A DNA stretch of 64,000 nucleotides from Actinacidiphila guanduensis (GTDB taxonomy: Bacteria > Actinomycetota > Actinomycetes > Streptomycetales > Streptomycetaceae): the NCBI RefSeq assembly GCF_900103985.1, contig NZ_FNIE01000006.1:248001-312000 (forward strand). Reading direction: 5' to 3'. The notes under the pieces are model-generated. The model saw only the letters and a list, made by a program, of their open reading frames with translations, was not told the DNA's origin and did no database searches. The stretch's first letter is position 1. Each line of letters starts with the position of its first letter. The translations under genes and the position numbers were made by a program. Shown here in pieces: positions 35,175 through 44,046 of this stretch.

Positions 35175-38100
35175 TTAATCGAACCAGCGCGCTTGGGCCA
35201 GTTCGGCTGTGCGGGTGGGGTCTTCGAGGAGGGCGGCGACCTCGAAGCGGCGCTCCCAGTGGCCCGCCGCCCAGGCGAGCCCCGCGGCGACGCCCTCGAC
35301 GGTGGAGCCGTGCAGAACCCCGCCGACCCAGCGCCAGTCCACCTCGACGCCCCCGGCGAGTTCCAGCACCTCGTGCTCGACGTAGGTGGCGGGCGCGCCC
35401 GGCAGCAGGTCGTGGACGGCCGGCAGGACGTCGTGCAGGTCGCCCTCGGAGGCGACGGCCCCCTCGTCGGCGAGCGCCTCGCTGAGCCGCCGCACCTGGA
35501 ACAGCTCGGCCAACTCCCCCGCCAGCCGCGGCGGTACAGGGAGCAGGGCCAGCCCCTCGGTGAGCGGCAGCAGGTCGGGCGCATCGGCGACGAGCGCGTC
35601 GGCGGCGTCCACGACGACCACCTCGCCGTCCCGTACCGCCCGCAACTCGTCCGGCAGGGTGACCTCTTCGGGGTCGAGTTCGGCCAACGCGGCGTACAGC
35701 CCGTGCAGTTGTGCGGCGCCGACGGGGCGCGAGGGGTCGGCGAGGCGGCCCAGCAGCTCGGCGGCGCCACCGGGTTCGCCGAGCAGTGCGGCCACGGTGG
35801 TGCGTACGCCGAGCGCCCGCAGCACCTGCTCGTCCACCCCGGCGTCGGTCTCGGCCTCGTCGTAGAGCCCGGCGAGCAGCCGGTCCCCGCCGGCCGTGCG
35901 CAGGCCCGCCGGGCGGCGCCCGTCGAGCACCGGGTGGTCCCGCAACCACCAGGCGGTGTACGGCCGTACGGACTGCGTCGTGCCGTCGGGCAGCAGCACC
36001 CGCACGGGGGCGGTCACGGCCTCGCGCAGCGGCGGACGGGAGAGCATGGCGAGCACCTGCGGCCAGGCGTCGTCGTCCACGAGGTCCAGGTCCCGTACGC
36101 CCGCGACCTCGCCGGCCACCGGCGGGACGTCGGTCTCGGGCAGTTGGTCGAGCACGTCCTCGCACCAGACGTCCACCGCGTCCAGCAGCCCGGCGTCGTC
36201 GGGTTCGGCCCAGTCGCTGTCGCGGGGTTCGAGGTCGTCGGGGTCGAGGACGACGTCGGCGGCGCGCACCAGCGCGAAGGTGGCGAGCACCCCGACCGCG
36301 GTGAGCGGCCCTTCGCCCCAGCGCTCGGCCAAGTCGGCGTCCACAGCCGCGAGTTCACCCTCGCGCAGGACGGCCTCCAGCGGGCTGCCGGGCAGCACCA
36401 GCTCGCCGGCGGGGGCGAGTTCGCCGTCCTCGTCGGGCAGGGCGAGGGCGGACAGCCACGGCTCGTCGCCCGGGGCGAGCCCGGCGGCGCGGACCAGGCC
36501 GAGCACGGTGTCGGCCAGTTCCTCGGCGTCCAGGCCGTCCTCGTCGTCCCAGGCGGGCCGGTCCTCGTCCAGCGAGGCGGCGACCGCGGTACGCACCTGC
36601 GGGCTGGTCAGGACGGCCCGCGGGGTGGCGGGGGCGGCGCCGAGCTTCTCCAGCAGGGGGTGGGCGGCGTCGGCGTGGGCGACGCGCAGGCCGAGCCGGG
36701 CGAGGGCGGCGGGATCGGTGGGCGCGGTGGGGGTGGTGGGGGTGGTGGGTGTCGTGTCCCCGCCGGCTCCGCCGTCGCCCCTGTCCTCGTCGTCGCCCGG
36801 CACCGGCAGCAGCACCTGGCGCGGGCCGACGACGGTGCGGCCGTCGGCGAGCGGCACGGGCAGCCCGCTGAGCACGTCGGGGTCGGTGCCGGCCAGCGCG
36901 TCGTAGAGCCGCCACCACCAGCCGGGCGGGCGCTCGGCGCCGGCCAGCCGGTCCACCGCGTCGGCGAGCGAGAGCCGGGCGACGCCCAACTGCCGTAGTG
37001 CGGGCCGTCGTTCGAGGGCCGAGGGGAGCAGTGTGGGCAGCACCTCGGCGAGCACGCGGACCGCCTCGGCGGTCGCGCCCTCGACGATCTCGGCCTCGAC
37101 CGGGCGCAGCGCCCGGCCGTCGCCGGCGAGCGGGCCGCCCTCGTCCCACGGCTCGGCCGCCGGCCCTCGACCGCCCTCCGCCTCGGGTTCCGCGGCGCGC
37201 GGCAGGAACGCGGTGCGCGGCAGCGCGGCCAGCACCCTGCGGCGCAGTTCGGCGTCCAACTCGCCCTTGCCCAGCGGCCCGGGGACGAGGTCCACCACGC
37301 CGGTGCCGATCGGGCGCCATCCGGCGAGCAGCCGTACGTAGCCCTCGGCGGCCCGCTCCAGCAGGAAGTCGGTGAGCGGCCCGGGCGCCGTGTGCCGGCG
37401 GGTCGGGTCGAGCGGGAAGCTGGCGAGCAGCAGCGCGGGCAGGCCGAGCGGTTCGTCGGTGGGGGTGGGCGCGTGGACGACGGGGGCCGTGGCCGGCGCG
37501 GCCGGGGCGCCCTCGGGGTCGACGGGGACCGCCCACGTCACCGACCACACGGGCCGCAGCCGCTCCTCCACGGGCCGGTCGGCGAGGAGTTCGGGGGCCA
37601 GGGCGCCGCCGGCCGTGTCGACCCGCCAGCGGCCCGGTGCCGGCCGGGCGGAGTCCTCGATCAGCACGTCGCCCCCGTCGAGCACGCGGCGGGTCAACGT
37701 CCGTACGCCGTCGGGTGTTTCGACGACGACCTCGGCCAGGCCGGGCAGCGCGAGCAGCAACGCGTCGTCCACGGCGGCGAGCAGACGCCGCGTCAGGTCC
37801 TCGGCGGAGCCGTCCCGCAGGGGCAGCACCACGACGGTGTCGTAGCCCTCGGGGGCGGTGCCCTCGGCGGCGAAGGGCAGCCGCAGCAGCGGGACATGGC
37901 CGTCGCGGCGGCGCAACTCCGAGGTGAGGCCGGGCAGTTCCGCGGTCAGTGCGCGGGCTTCGGCGAGCGACCAGCGGACGCCGCCGGTGTGGCTGAGCAC
38001 GGCGGGCTCGTCGCTGACCGCGAGCACCGCGGCGAAGCCGATGCCGAAGCGGCCGACGACCGCGTCGGGGGCGTCGTCCCGCTTCGCGGAGGCGCGCAGG

Positions 38101-38435
38101 GTGGAGAGCGACTCCACGGCCGCGGCGTCCAGCGGGGCGCCGGTGTTCGCCGCGGCCAGCACCGCGGGGGCGCCGGCCTCGGCCGGGTGCAGGGTGAGCC
38201 GGAGCCGGCCGGGCACGCCCGCGCGGGCGGCGGCGTCAGCGGCGTTCTGGGCGAGTTCGACGACGAGGCGGTCACGGTGGCCGCCGAGCGCGAGGTCCTC
38301 CTCGGCGTTGGCGTCCTCGCGGAACCGGGCAGCCGAGGTGGACCACGCGGTCAGCACTGCGCGGCGCAGGTCAGCGGTGCGGAACGGGTCGGGTCGGCCC
38401 TCGGGCGCGGTGCTGACCACTGCTGGGCGGCTCAC
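35175..38435 (-). CDS. Sacsin-like GHKL ATPase-domain protein
   Basis: This protein has 1086 residues from a GTG with GGGGAG upstream. The N-terminus carries an Hsp90/sacsin-type ATP-binding fold: LVVELAQNAADAAARAGVPG (N box with the Asn and Asp for Mg-ATP) and DAVVGRFGIGFAAVLAVSDE (G1 box). The remaining 800 residues are Leu/Asp/Glu-rich helical repeats without recognised catalytic motifs; a run of TTPTTPTTPT occurs about midway. No Hsp90 C-terminal dimerisation domain was seen. It may be a chaperone-like ATPase; the client is unknown. It is followed upstream by a DUF3027 gene in the same direction, a pairing I recall as common in Streptomyces. Confidence 0.8.
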   Translation of the reverse strand: MSRPAVVSTAPEGRPDPFRTADLRRAVLTAWSTSAARFREDANAEEDLALGGHRDRLVVELAQNAADAAARAGVPGRLRLTLHPAEAGAPAVLAAANTGAPLDAAAVESLSTLRASAKRDDAPDAVVGRFGIGFAAVLAVSDEPAVLSHTGGVRWSLAEARALTAELPGLTSELRRRDGHVPLLRLPFAAEGTAPEGYDTVVVLPLRDGSAEDLTRRLLAAVDDALLLALPGLAEVVVETPDGVRTLTRRVLDGGDVLIEDSARPAPGRWRVDTAGGALAPELLADRPVEERLRPVWSVTWAVPVDPEGAPAAPATAPVVHAPTPTDEPLGLPALLLASFPLDPTRRHTAPGPLTDFLLERAAEGYVRLLAGWRPIGTGVVDLVPGPLGKGELDAELRRRVLAALPRTAFLPRAAEPEAEGGRGPAAEPWDEGGPLAGDGRALRPVEAEIVEGATAEAVRVLAEVLPTLLPSALERRPALRQLGVARLSLADAVDRLAGAERPPGWWWRLYDALAGTDPDVLSGLPVPLADGRTVVGPRQVLLPVPGDDEDRGDGGAGGDTTPTTPTTPTAPTDPAALARLGLRVAHADAAHPLLEKLGAAPATPRAVLTSPQVRTAVAASLDEDRPAWDDEDGLDAEELADTVLGLVRAAGLAPGDEPWLSALALPDEDGELAPAGELVLPGSPLEAVLREGELAAVDADLAERWGEGPLTAVGVLATFALVRAADVVLDPDDLEPRDSDWAEPDDAGLLDAVDVWCEDVLDQLPETDVPPVAGEVAGVRDLDLVDDDAWPQVLAMLSRPPLREAVTAPVRVLLPDGTTQSVRPYTAWWLRDHPVLDGRRPAGLRTAGGDRLLAGLYDEAETDAGVDEQVLRALGVRTTVAALLGEPGGAAELLGRLADPSRPVGAAQLHGLYAALAELDPEEVTLPDELRAVRDGEVVVVDAADALVADAPDLLPLTEGLALLPVPPRLAGELAELFQVRRLSEALADEGAVASEGDLHDVLPAVHDLLPGAPATYVEHEVLELAGGVEVDWRWVGGVLHGSTVEGVAAGLAWAAGHWERRFEVAALLEDPTRTAELAQARWFD

Positions 38436-38936
38436 GGTTCGTCTCCCCTGCGGCTTCGTTTCGGGGCACGACCGTACCGCTCCGCTGCGCTCGGCTTCAC
38501 GGGGGCGGCTCCTCGCCGTTCGGGTTCGCCGCCCCTGCCGACTGCTGAACGCGGCCGAGTGCGGCTCCCCGCCGCGGGGGTTCCTCCACGGTGCCGCCTG
38601 CCGCCCGGTGGCCTGCTGAGCGCGCAGTTCCTCGCGCCCCTTTCGGGTTCCCGTCTGCCCCACGGGGTCCGATGCCGTCCCGAGGCCGGTGGCCTGCTGG
38701 TCGCGCAGTTCCCCGCGCCCCTGAAAACCTTGCCCTTCGCGCGCAAAGCGAGCCCCGTACCACCCAGGGGCGCTGGGGATACCTCCCAGGCGAAGCTCTG
38801 GGGGAGGAACTGCGCGACCAGCCCTCCGCCGGGCGGCACCCGGAGGCTTACGGGAACCCTCGCGGCGGGAGCCGTCGCCAGCCCGCGGCCGGGCTGCGGC
38901 CGACAGCTCGTGGAAGCCCCCGCGGCGAGCGGGGCC
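38436..38936. repeat. Intergenic repeat region with MITE-like element (38696-38822)
   Basis: The element is 127 bp and is bounded by perfect 17-bp inverted repeats, GCTGGTCGCGCAGTTCC at 38696-38712 and GGAACTGCGCGACCAGC at 38806-38822. Its core includes CCTTGCCCTTCGCGCGCAAA and CAGGCGAAGCTCTGGGGGAG. It encodes no protein. A further partial left arm is at about 38620-38640 (GCGCAGTTCCTCGCGCCCCT). No gene is supported in the whole 501-base gap. Confidence 0.8.
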
Positions 38937-39755
38937 CTATTCGGGGGCGGATTCCGCTTCGTGGAACTCGTCGAGAACCATCGGCGCCGGTTCGGGCGTC
39001 TTCGGCATGATCGCGGCCTCGGAGTGGGCGCCGCAGCCGTAGGCGAGGGAGACGAGGTGGCCGTCCGCGGGCGAGAACTCGTTCGCGCACACCCCGAACG
39101 CCTGGCTCAGCGAGCCCGCGATCGGCGCGAGGAAGCCGCAGCTCACGCAGTGCGCGGGCGCTGCCTGTGCCATCGGCGTCTTCGCCCCGAACTGCTCCTC
39201 CCACCGGTCGGCCGCGGCGTGCAGCCCGTACCGCGAGAGCACCCGCCGCCGCCCGATGCCGATCTCCTCGGCGACCGCCCCGATCGTCGCGATGGACGGC
39301 ACCACCGCGTCGGCCCCGGAGCCGTCCTCCGCGTCCTCATCGGAGGCGGCGGAAGCGATCGGCTGGAGCGCCTCGCCCGCCGCGTTCCAGCCCGGCTCCA
39401 GCCGCAGGTCGTCCGCCTCGCTGGGCAGCAGGTCGCCCGGCCCGAGGTCACCCGGCCGCAGCCGCTCGCTCCACGGCACCCATTCGGGTGCCAGGATCGC
39501 GTCGGGCCCGGGCAGCAGCACCGTCTCGTCCACGGTGACCGTCTTGGCCCGCGAGGCCCGGGTCAGCGTGGTGGCCCAGTGCCAGCCCCGGTAGGCCGGC
39601 TCGGTGCAGGCGAACAGGTGGGTGACCACACGGTCGCCCTCGGCGACGACGCCGGCGTGCTCCCCCACCGAGTCCTCGCCCGCCGCCTCGCGCGTCGCGG
39701 CGAGCGCGACATCGACCGCCTCGGCGCACAGGCGGTCAGGGGTACGGCTTCGCAT
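38937..39755 (-). CDS. DUF3027 family protein
   Basis: This protein has 272 residues from the ATG at 39755; a GTG at 39767 would add four. The start MRSRTPDRLCAEAVDVALAA and central EWVPWSERLRPGDLGPGDLL are typical of actinobacterial DUF3027 proteins. A helix-turn-helix-like stretch, ATIGAVAEEIGIGRRRVLSR, is followed by a Cys cluster (HCVSCGFLAP, GVCANEF, YGCGAHSE) that could bind zinc. The function is unknown. It lies upstream of the sacsin-like gene, separated from it by the repeat region, and divergent from the MFS gene. Confidence 0.78.
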   Translation of the reverse strand: MRSRTPDRLCAEAVDVALAATREAAGEDSVGEHAGVVAEGDRVVTHLFACTEPAYRGWHWATTLTRASRAKTVTVDETVLLPGPDAILAPEWVPWSERLRPGDLGPGDLLPSEADDLRLEPGWNAAGEALQPIASAASDEDAEDGSGADAVVPSIATIGAVAEEIGIGRRRVLSRYGLHAAADRWEEQFGAKTPMAQAAPAHCVSCGFLAPIAGSLSQAFGVCANEFSPADGHLVSLAYGCGAHSEAAIMPKTPEPAPMVLDEFHEAESAPE

Positions 39756-40015
39756 CGCAGGACTCACAGAAATCGTTTCTCTCTCTACGCCGTCTCACGT
39801 GTACGCACGGGGGCGGGCGGACCCGGGTGCCGGGAGCCGGGGCGGAGCGGACCTGCGGGCCGCTGCGACGCCTCGTTTCCCTGCCTCCCCGGACCTGCCC
39901 GAGCGTCCTCGGGCGCACCTGTTGCTGCCTATTCTGCGCGATCGCACGCTACCGGTGTGCACCCTGGCCGCAAAGGAGGGGGTGCGGCGACTTCCAATTG
40001 GGGCAGGATTGCGAC

Positions 40016-41392
40016 GTGGCACGAACCGTGACCGCGGGCCCTGGGCCCGCACGCAGGGCCGGGCGCGCCCTCGCGAGCGGCGTGGGACGTTCGGCGGGGG
40101 CGCTGCGCCGCCGTATCCGCCGGACCACCCACGCCGGGGGCGCGGGCGAGTCGGGCCTTGCCAAGCTGATCGAACTCCACGCGGTGAACTCCGCGGGCGA
40201 CATGCTGATCACCGTCGCCCTGGCGTCCACCGTCTTCTTCTCGGTGCCCAGCGGGCAGGCGCGCGACCGCGTCGGGCTCTACCTGCTGATCACCATGGCC
40301 CCCTTCGCGCTGCTGGCGCCGGTGGTGGGCCCGCTGCTGGACCGCTTCCAGCACGGCCGCAGAGCGTCGATGGCCGTGTCGATGATGGCCCGCGCGGTGC
40401 TCGCCTGGACGATGGCCGGCACGGTCGCCACGGCGGGCCTGGGCCTGTATCCGGCGGCGCTGGGCGTCCTGGTGGCCTCCAAGGCGTACGGGGTGCTGCG
40501 CAGCGCCGTGGTGCCGCGGCTGCTGCCGGACCGCACCACGCTGGTGAAGGCGAACTCCCGCGTGACCCTGTCGGGCCTGCTCGCGACCGCCGTGGCGGCT
40601 CCGCTCGGCGCGGGGCTGCACCAGCTCGGCGCCCAGTGGCCGCTGTACGGGGCGTTCGTGATCTACGTGTGCGGCGCGCTGATGTGCATGGCGCTGCCCT
40701 CGAAGGTGGACTCCGCCCGCGGCGAGGCCAAGGCGCGGCTGACGGCCGACGAGGAGGCGCCGCCGGAGCCGACCGGCATCCCCGGCCGCCCGCCCGGCCT
40801 GCTGGGCGTGGGCTCCTCGGTGCTGCACGCCCTGCAGGGCAACTGCGGGCTGCGCGCGCTGTCCGGCTTCCTGACCATGTTCCTGGCGTTCATGCTGCGC
40901 GAGCACCCCGTCGGCGGGCTCTCCCCCGAGCTGTCGCTGGGCGTGGTCGCGGTGGGCGCCGGCGTGGGCAACGCGCTGGGCACGGCGCTGGGCGCCTGGC
41001 TCAAGGCCCGCGGCCCCGAGGTGATCATCACCACCGTGCTGATCATCGCCCTGTCCGTGGCGGTGGTCGCGGCGAGCTGGTTCGGGGTCCTGACGGTGGC
41101 CGCGGTCGCCGCCACCGCGGGCATCTCGCAGGCGCTGGCGAAGCTGTCGCTGGACGCGCTGATCCAGCGGGACGTACCGGAGACGGTGCGGACCTCCGCC
41201 TTCGCCCGCTCCGAGACGGTGCTGCAGCTGGCGTGGGTGGTCGGCGGCGGCCTCGGCATAATCCTCCCGCTCAACGGCTCGCTGGGGATGGCGGTCGCCG
41301 CCTGCCTGGTGCTGGTGGCCTTCCTGGTGTCGGTGCGCGGCCTGCTCGGCTCGGCCCGCCGCGGCGGTACGACGGCGGCCCGCGTGGCGTGA
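40016..41392 (+). CDS. MFS transporter
   Basis: This 458-residue protein starts at GTG. An Arg-rich cytoplasmic N-terminus of about 40 residues precedes 11-12 membrane helices. LIELHAVNSAGDMLITVALA, VVGPLLDRFQHGRRASMAVS and the mid-protein LLPDRTTLVKANSRVTLSGL are MFS-like signatures of an efflux family common next to DUF3027 genes. The cytoplasmic loop between helices 6 and 7 is Pro-rich (APPEPTGIPGRPPGLLG). The substrate cannot be deduced. The 24-bp tandem repeat begins inside its last codons. Confidence 0.83.
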   Translation: MARTVTAGPGPARRAGRALASGVGRSAGALRRRIRRTTHAGGAGESGLAKLIELHAVNSAGDMLITVALASTVFFSVPSGQARDRVGLYLLITMAPFALLAPVVGPLLDRFQHGRRASMAVSMMARAVLAWTMAGTVATAGLGLYPAALGVLVASKAYGVLRSAVVPRLLPDRTTLVKANSRVTLSGLLATAVAAPLGAGLHQLGAQWPLYGAFVIYVCGALMCMALPSKVDSARGEAKARLTADEEAPPEPTGIPGRPPGLLGVGSSVLHALQGNCGLRALSGFLTMFLAFMLREHPVGGLSPELSLGVVAVGAGVGNALGTALGAWLKARGPEVIITTVLIIALSVAVVAASWFGVLTVAAVAATAGISQALAKLSLDALIQRDVPETVRTSAFARSETVLQLAWVVGGGLGIILPLNGSLGMAVAACLVLVAFLVSVRGLLGSARRGGTTAARVA

Positions 41393-41550
41393 GCCGAACG
41401 GGCCCCGTGGCATGCGCCGTACCGATCGCCGTGGCGTGAGCCGTAACGGGCCCCGTGGCGTGAGCCGTACCGGTCCGCGGGGCCTGGCCCGAACCGGCCG
41501 GCGTGGCGTGAGCCGAACGAGCCCGCGCGGCACGAGCCGTACCACCGTCC
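41384..41550. repeat. Seven-copy 24-bp tandem repeat (minisatellite)
   Basis: Units begin at 41384, 41407, 41431, 41455, 41479, 41503 and 41527. The first is 23 bases and the rest are 24. The consensus is GTGGCGTGAGCCGTAC followed by CGGGCCCC. Copies differ at up to eight positions. The first unit overlaps the MFS stop codon (TGA of GGCGTGA), so the array may have grown from the gene end. It lies between the MFS gene and the lipoprotein-mqnBD operon. Confidence 0.85.
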
Positions 41551-41610
41551 CGGCCCGCCCGCCCCGGGTGACACGGCGTACCCCCGCGCAGGGCCGGGGC
41601 ACCAGCCCGG

Positions 41611-41616
41611 TAGCCT
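41611..41616 (+). promoter_or_regulatory. -10 hexamer for leaderless lipoprotein-mqnB-mqnD operon
   Basis: TAGCCT is followed by seven bases and then the ATG at 41624, with no ribosome site. Confidence 0.45.
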
Positions 41617-41623
41617 CACCCCC

Positions 41624-42118
41624 ATGAGCATTCGCCGCGCCGCCACCGCTTTCGGTGCCATCTCCCTGGGGCTGATCACCCTTTCCGCCTGCGACAAGCC
41701 GACGCCCGCGGCCACGGTCACCGTGGGGTCGAAGTCGGTGCAGGCCGAGGCCACCGCGGCGTGCCGTGAGAGCGGCGGCAAGAAGCTCCCCGAGAGCGTC
41801 TTCGTCACCTGCCTGCAGAACACCCCGAAGCACCACATCACGGTGCCGGTGGGCGACCAGGTGCGCATCGGGGTGGACCCGTCGATCGGCAAGAAGGGCT
41901 GGCTGATCGCGGCCAACACCACCCTGGTCACCAACGAGGTGCTCAAGGACAAGACGTACTGGTCGCTCGACAGTGCCCAGCTCTTCCAGCAGTCCGACCC
42001 GCAGACCGGCTCCACCACCGTCGCCAAGTCGGTGACCCTGAACATCGTGGAGTCCTCCGACACCACCGGCCAGGAGTCCTACCGGGTCATCCAGGTCAAG
42101 CTCATCCGGGGCAAGTGA
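41624..42118 (+). CDS. DUF2771-type lipoprotein
   Basis: This 164-residue protein has a short signal peptide ending in the lipobox ITLSAC; Cys23 should be lipidated. The mature part has VTVGSKSVQAEATAACRESG, a second cysteine in FVTCLQNTPK, a possible disulphide, and an Ig-like beta-strand pattern (ITVPVGDQVRIGVDPSI; SVTLNIVESSDTTGQESYRV). It matches actinobacterial DUF2771 proteins of unknown role. Its stop overlaps the mqnB GTG by four bases (GTGA), so it leads the menaquinone operon; a functional link is unproven. Confidence 0.82.
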   Translation: MSIRRAATAFGAISLGLITLSACDKPTPAATVTVGSKSVQAEATAACRESGGKKLPESVFVTCLQNTPKHHITVPVGDQVRIGVDPSIGKKGWLIAANTTLVTNEVLKDKTYWSLDSAQLFQQSDPQTGSTTVAKSVTLNIVESSDTTGQESYRVIQVKLIRGK

Positions 42119-42855
42119 CGTCCGGCGACGGCCCGACGGCTCCCGAACTGCCCGGGCTGCCCGGGCTGCTGGTGGTGACCGCGGTGGCCGTCGAGCGCGA
42201 CGCGGTGGCCGCCGGGCTCGGCGCGGCCGGCGACGTGCTGGCCGGCGGGGTCGGCCCGGCAGCGGCGGCAGCGGCCACCGCGCGGGCGCTGGCGCGCGCG
42301 GAGGCGGAGGGGCGGCCGTACGGACTGGTGGTCAGCGCCGGGATCGGCGGCGGGTTCGCACCGGACGCGCCGGTGGGCTCGGTGGCGGTGGCGAGCGCGA
42401 TCGTGGCCGCCGACCTGGGCGCCCAGACCGCCGACGGCTTCACCCCCGTGGCCGAACTCGGCTTCGGCACCTCGCGGCACGTCCCCCCGCCCGGCCTGGC
42501 GAAGACGCTCGCGGCGGCCCTGGACGCGGCCCTCGGCCCGGTGCTCACCGTCTCCACGGTGACGGGCACCGCCGAGCGGGCCGCCGAGCTGGCGGCGCGT
42601 CACCCGGGCGCCGTGGCGGAGGCGATGGAGGGCTTCGGGGTGGCCGAGGCGGCCGCGGCGGCCGGGCTGCCCGTCGCCGAGATCCGCGCGGTGTCCAACG
42701 CGGTCGGCCCCCGCGACCGGGCGGCCTGGCGGATCGGCGAGGCACTGGCGGCGCTGACCCGGGCCTTCGCCGCCGTCCCGGACGCGCTGGCGCGGGCAGG
42801 CACGGACGTACGGGGGCAATCCACGGCAGGACGAAGCGAGGTCGAGCATGGGTGA
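42115..42855 (+). CDS. mqnB: Futalosine hydrolase
   Basis: This 246-residue nucleosidase of the MTA/SAH family releases hypoxanthine from futalosine to give dehypoxanthine futalosine in menaquinone synthesis. Visible motifs are VVTAVAVERDAVAAGLGAAG at the start, LVVSAGIGGGFAPDAPVGSV, and EAMEGFGVAEAAAAAGLPVA with the ribose-binding Met-Glu. The catalytic Asp lies in the C-terminal SNAVGPRDRAAW region. It is translationally coupled to the lipoprotein gene and overlaps mqnD by eight bases. Confidence 0.92.
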   Translation: MTSGDGPTAPELPGLPGLLVVTAVAVERDAVAAGLGAAGDVLAGGVGPAAAAAATARALARAEAEGRPYGLVVSAGIGGGFAPDAPVGSVAVASAIVAADLGAQTADGFTPVAELGFGTSRHVPPPGLAKTLAAALDAALGPVLTVSTVTGTAERAAELAARHPGAVAEAMEGFGVAEAAAAAGLPVAEIRAVSNAVGPRDRAAWRIGEALAALTRAFAAVPDALARAGTDVRGQSTAGRSEVEHG

Positions 42856-43738
42856 GGAACGGATGACGACGGACCAGGCCGCGGACGGGCAGGTGCCCGG
42901 CGGGACGCTCAGGATCGCCTACTCCCCCTGCCCCAACGACACGTTCGTCTTCCACGCCTGGGCGCACGGCTTGGTGGAGGGCGCCCCGCCGCTGGACGTC
43001 ACGTTCGCCGACATCGACATCACCAACGGCATGGCCGAGCGCGGCGAGCTGGACGTCCTGAAGGTCTCCTACGCGGTGCTGCCCTGGGTGCTCCAGGAGT
43101 ACGCCCTGCTGCCCTGCGGCGGCGCCCTGGGCCGCGGCTGCGGCCCCCTGGTGCTCACCCGCGAGCCGGGCACCGACCTGTCCGGGCGGACCGTCGCGGT
43201 GCCCAGCGAGCGCTCCACGGCCTACCTGCTCTTCCGGCTGTGGGCGGCCGACCAGGTGCCCGGCGGCGTCGGCGAGGTCGTCGTGATGCCGTTCCACGAG
43301 ATCATGCCCGCCGTGCGGGACGGCCGGGTGGACGCGGGCCTGGTGATCCACGAGGCCCGCTTCACCTACCAGCAGTACGGCCTGCACAAGCTCGCCGACA
43401 TGGGCGAGCACTGGGAGGCCACCACCGGGCTGCCGATCCCGCTGGGCGCCATCATCGCCAAGCGCTCGCTGGGCAAGGAGCGCCTGCACGCCTTGGCCGA
43501 CGCCGCGCGCGCCTCGGTGCGCCGCGCCTGGGACGAGCCGGAGCTCTCCCGCGGCTATGTGCTGGAGCACTCCCAGGAGATGGACCCGCACGTCGCCGAC
43601 CAGCACATCGCGCTGTACGTCAACGAGTTCACCGCCGATCTCGGCGAGAGCGGCTACGCCGCCGTACGGGGGCTGCTCACCCGTGCGGCCGCCGAGGGCC
43701 TGGTGCCGCCGCTCGCCCCGGACGCGCTCGCCTTCTGA
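42848..43738 (+). CDS. mqnD: 1,4-dihydroxy-6-naphthoate synthase
   Basis: This 296-residue protein converts cyclic dehypoxanthine futalosine to 1,4-dihydroxy-6-naphthoate in the futalosine menaquinone pathway. The periplasmic-binding-protein fold shows LRIAYSPCPNDTFVFHAWAH, DVLKVSYAVLPWVLQEYALL, and the catalytic-His region AGLVIHEARFTYQQYGLHKL. GCGAGG lies six bases before the ATG; a second ATG five codons in is possible. mqnA and mqnC are not in the window. A strong terminator follows at 43955. Confidence 0.94.
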   Translation: MGEERMTTDQAADGQVPGGTLRIAYSPCPNDTFVFHAWAHGLVEGAPPLDVTFADIDITNGMAERGELDVLKVSYAVLPWVLQEYALLPCGGALGRGCGPLVLTREPGTDLSGRTVAVPSERSTAYLLFRLWAADQVPGGVGEVVVMPFHEIMPAVRDGRVDAGLVIHEARFTYQQYGLHKLADMGEHWEATTGLPIPLGAIIAKRSLGKERLHALADAARASVRRAWDEPELSRGYVLEHSQEMDPHVADQHIALYVNEFTADLGESGYAAVRGLLTRAAAEGLVPPLAPDALAF

Positions 43739-44046
43739 GTCCTCCGGGACGTCCGGGATGCCCCCGACATCCGAACGCCGCCCGCACCGCCCGTACCGGC
43801 CACTCGGCGCGGCTGCCGCCGACTGCTGCCGGCTCGTGCCGTCCGGCGCCCCTCCGTGCCTGCCGTGCCTGCCGTGCCCGCCGGTGCGGGAAACCGGATA
43901 ACGGGCGGCGGGCGGCGCGGATTTGTGACGCGTGGGACGTGAATTCGCCGCGGCCTCCTTTGCCCGGCGGAAGGCGCGGGCAAAGGAGAGCTAAAGGCGG
44001 GTGATGCGGCGGGGGGCGAACGGCCGCCCGCCGATCGGCCGTTCCG
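43739..44046. other. Gap between convergent mqnD and cold-shock gene
   Basis: These 308 bases hold no gene that I can support. A CCTGCCGTGCCTGCCGTGCC direct repeat lies at about 43857-43877 and a bidirectional terminator at 43955-43988. Confidence 0.5.
43955..43988. terminator. Bidirectional terminator after mqnD
   Basis: CTCCTTTGCCCG (43955-43966) pairs perfectly with CGGGCAAAGGAG (43977-43988), a 12-bp stem with a 10-base loop. Confidence 0.8.

Noticed and set aside
41384..41550. CRISPR array in the 24-bp tandem repeats
   Set aside because: Units are directly adjacent with no spacers; it is a minisatellite.
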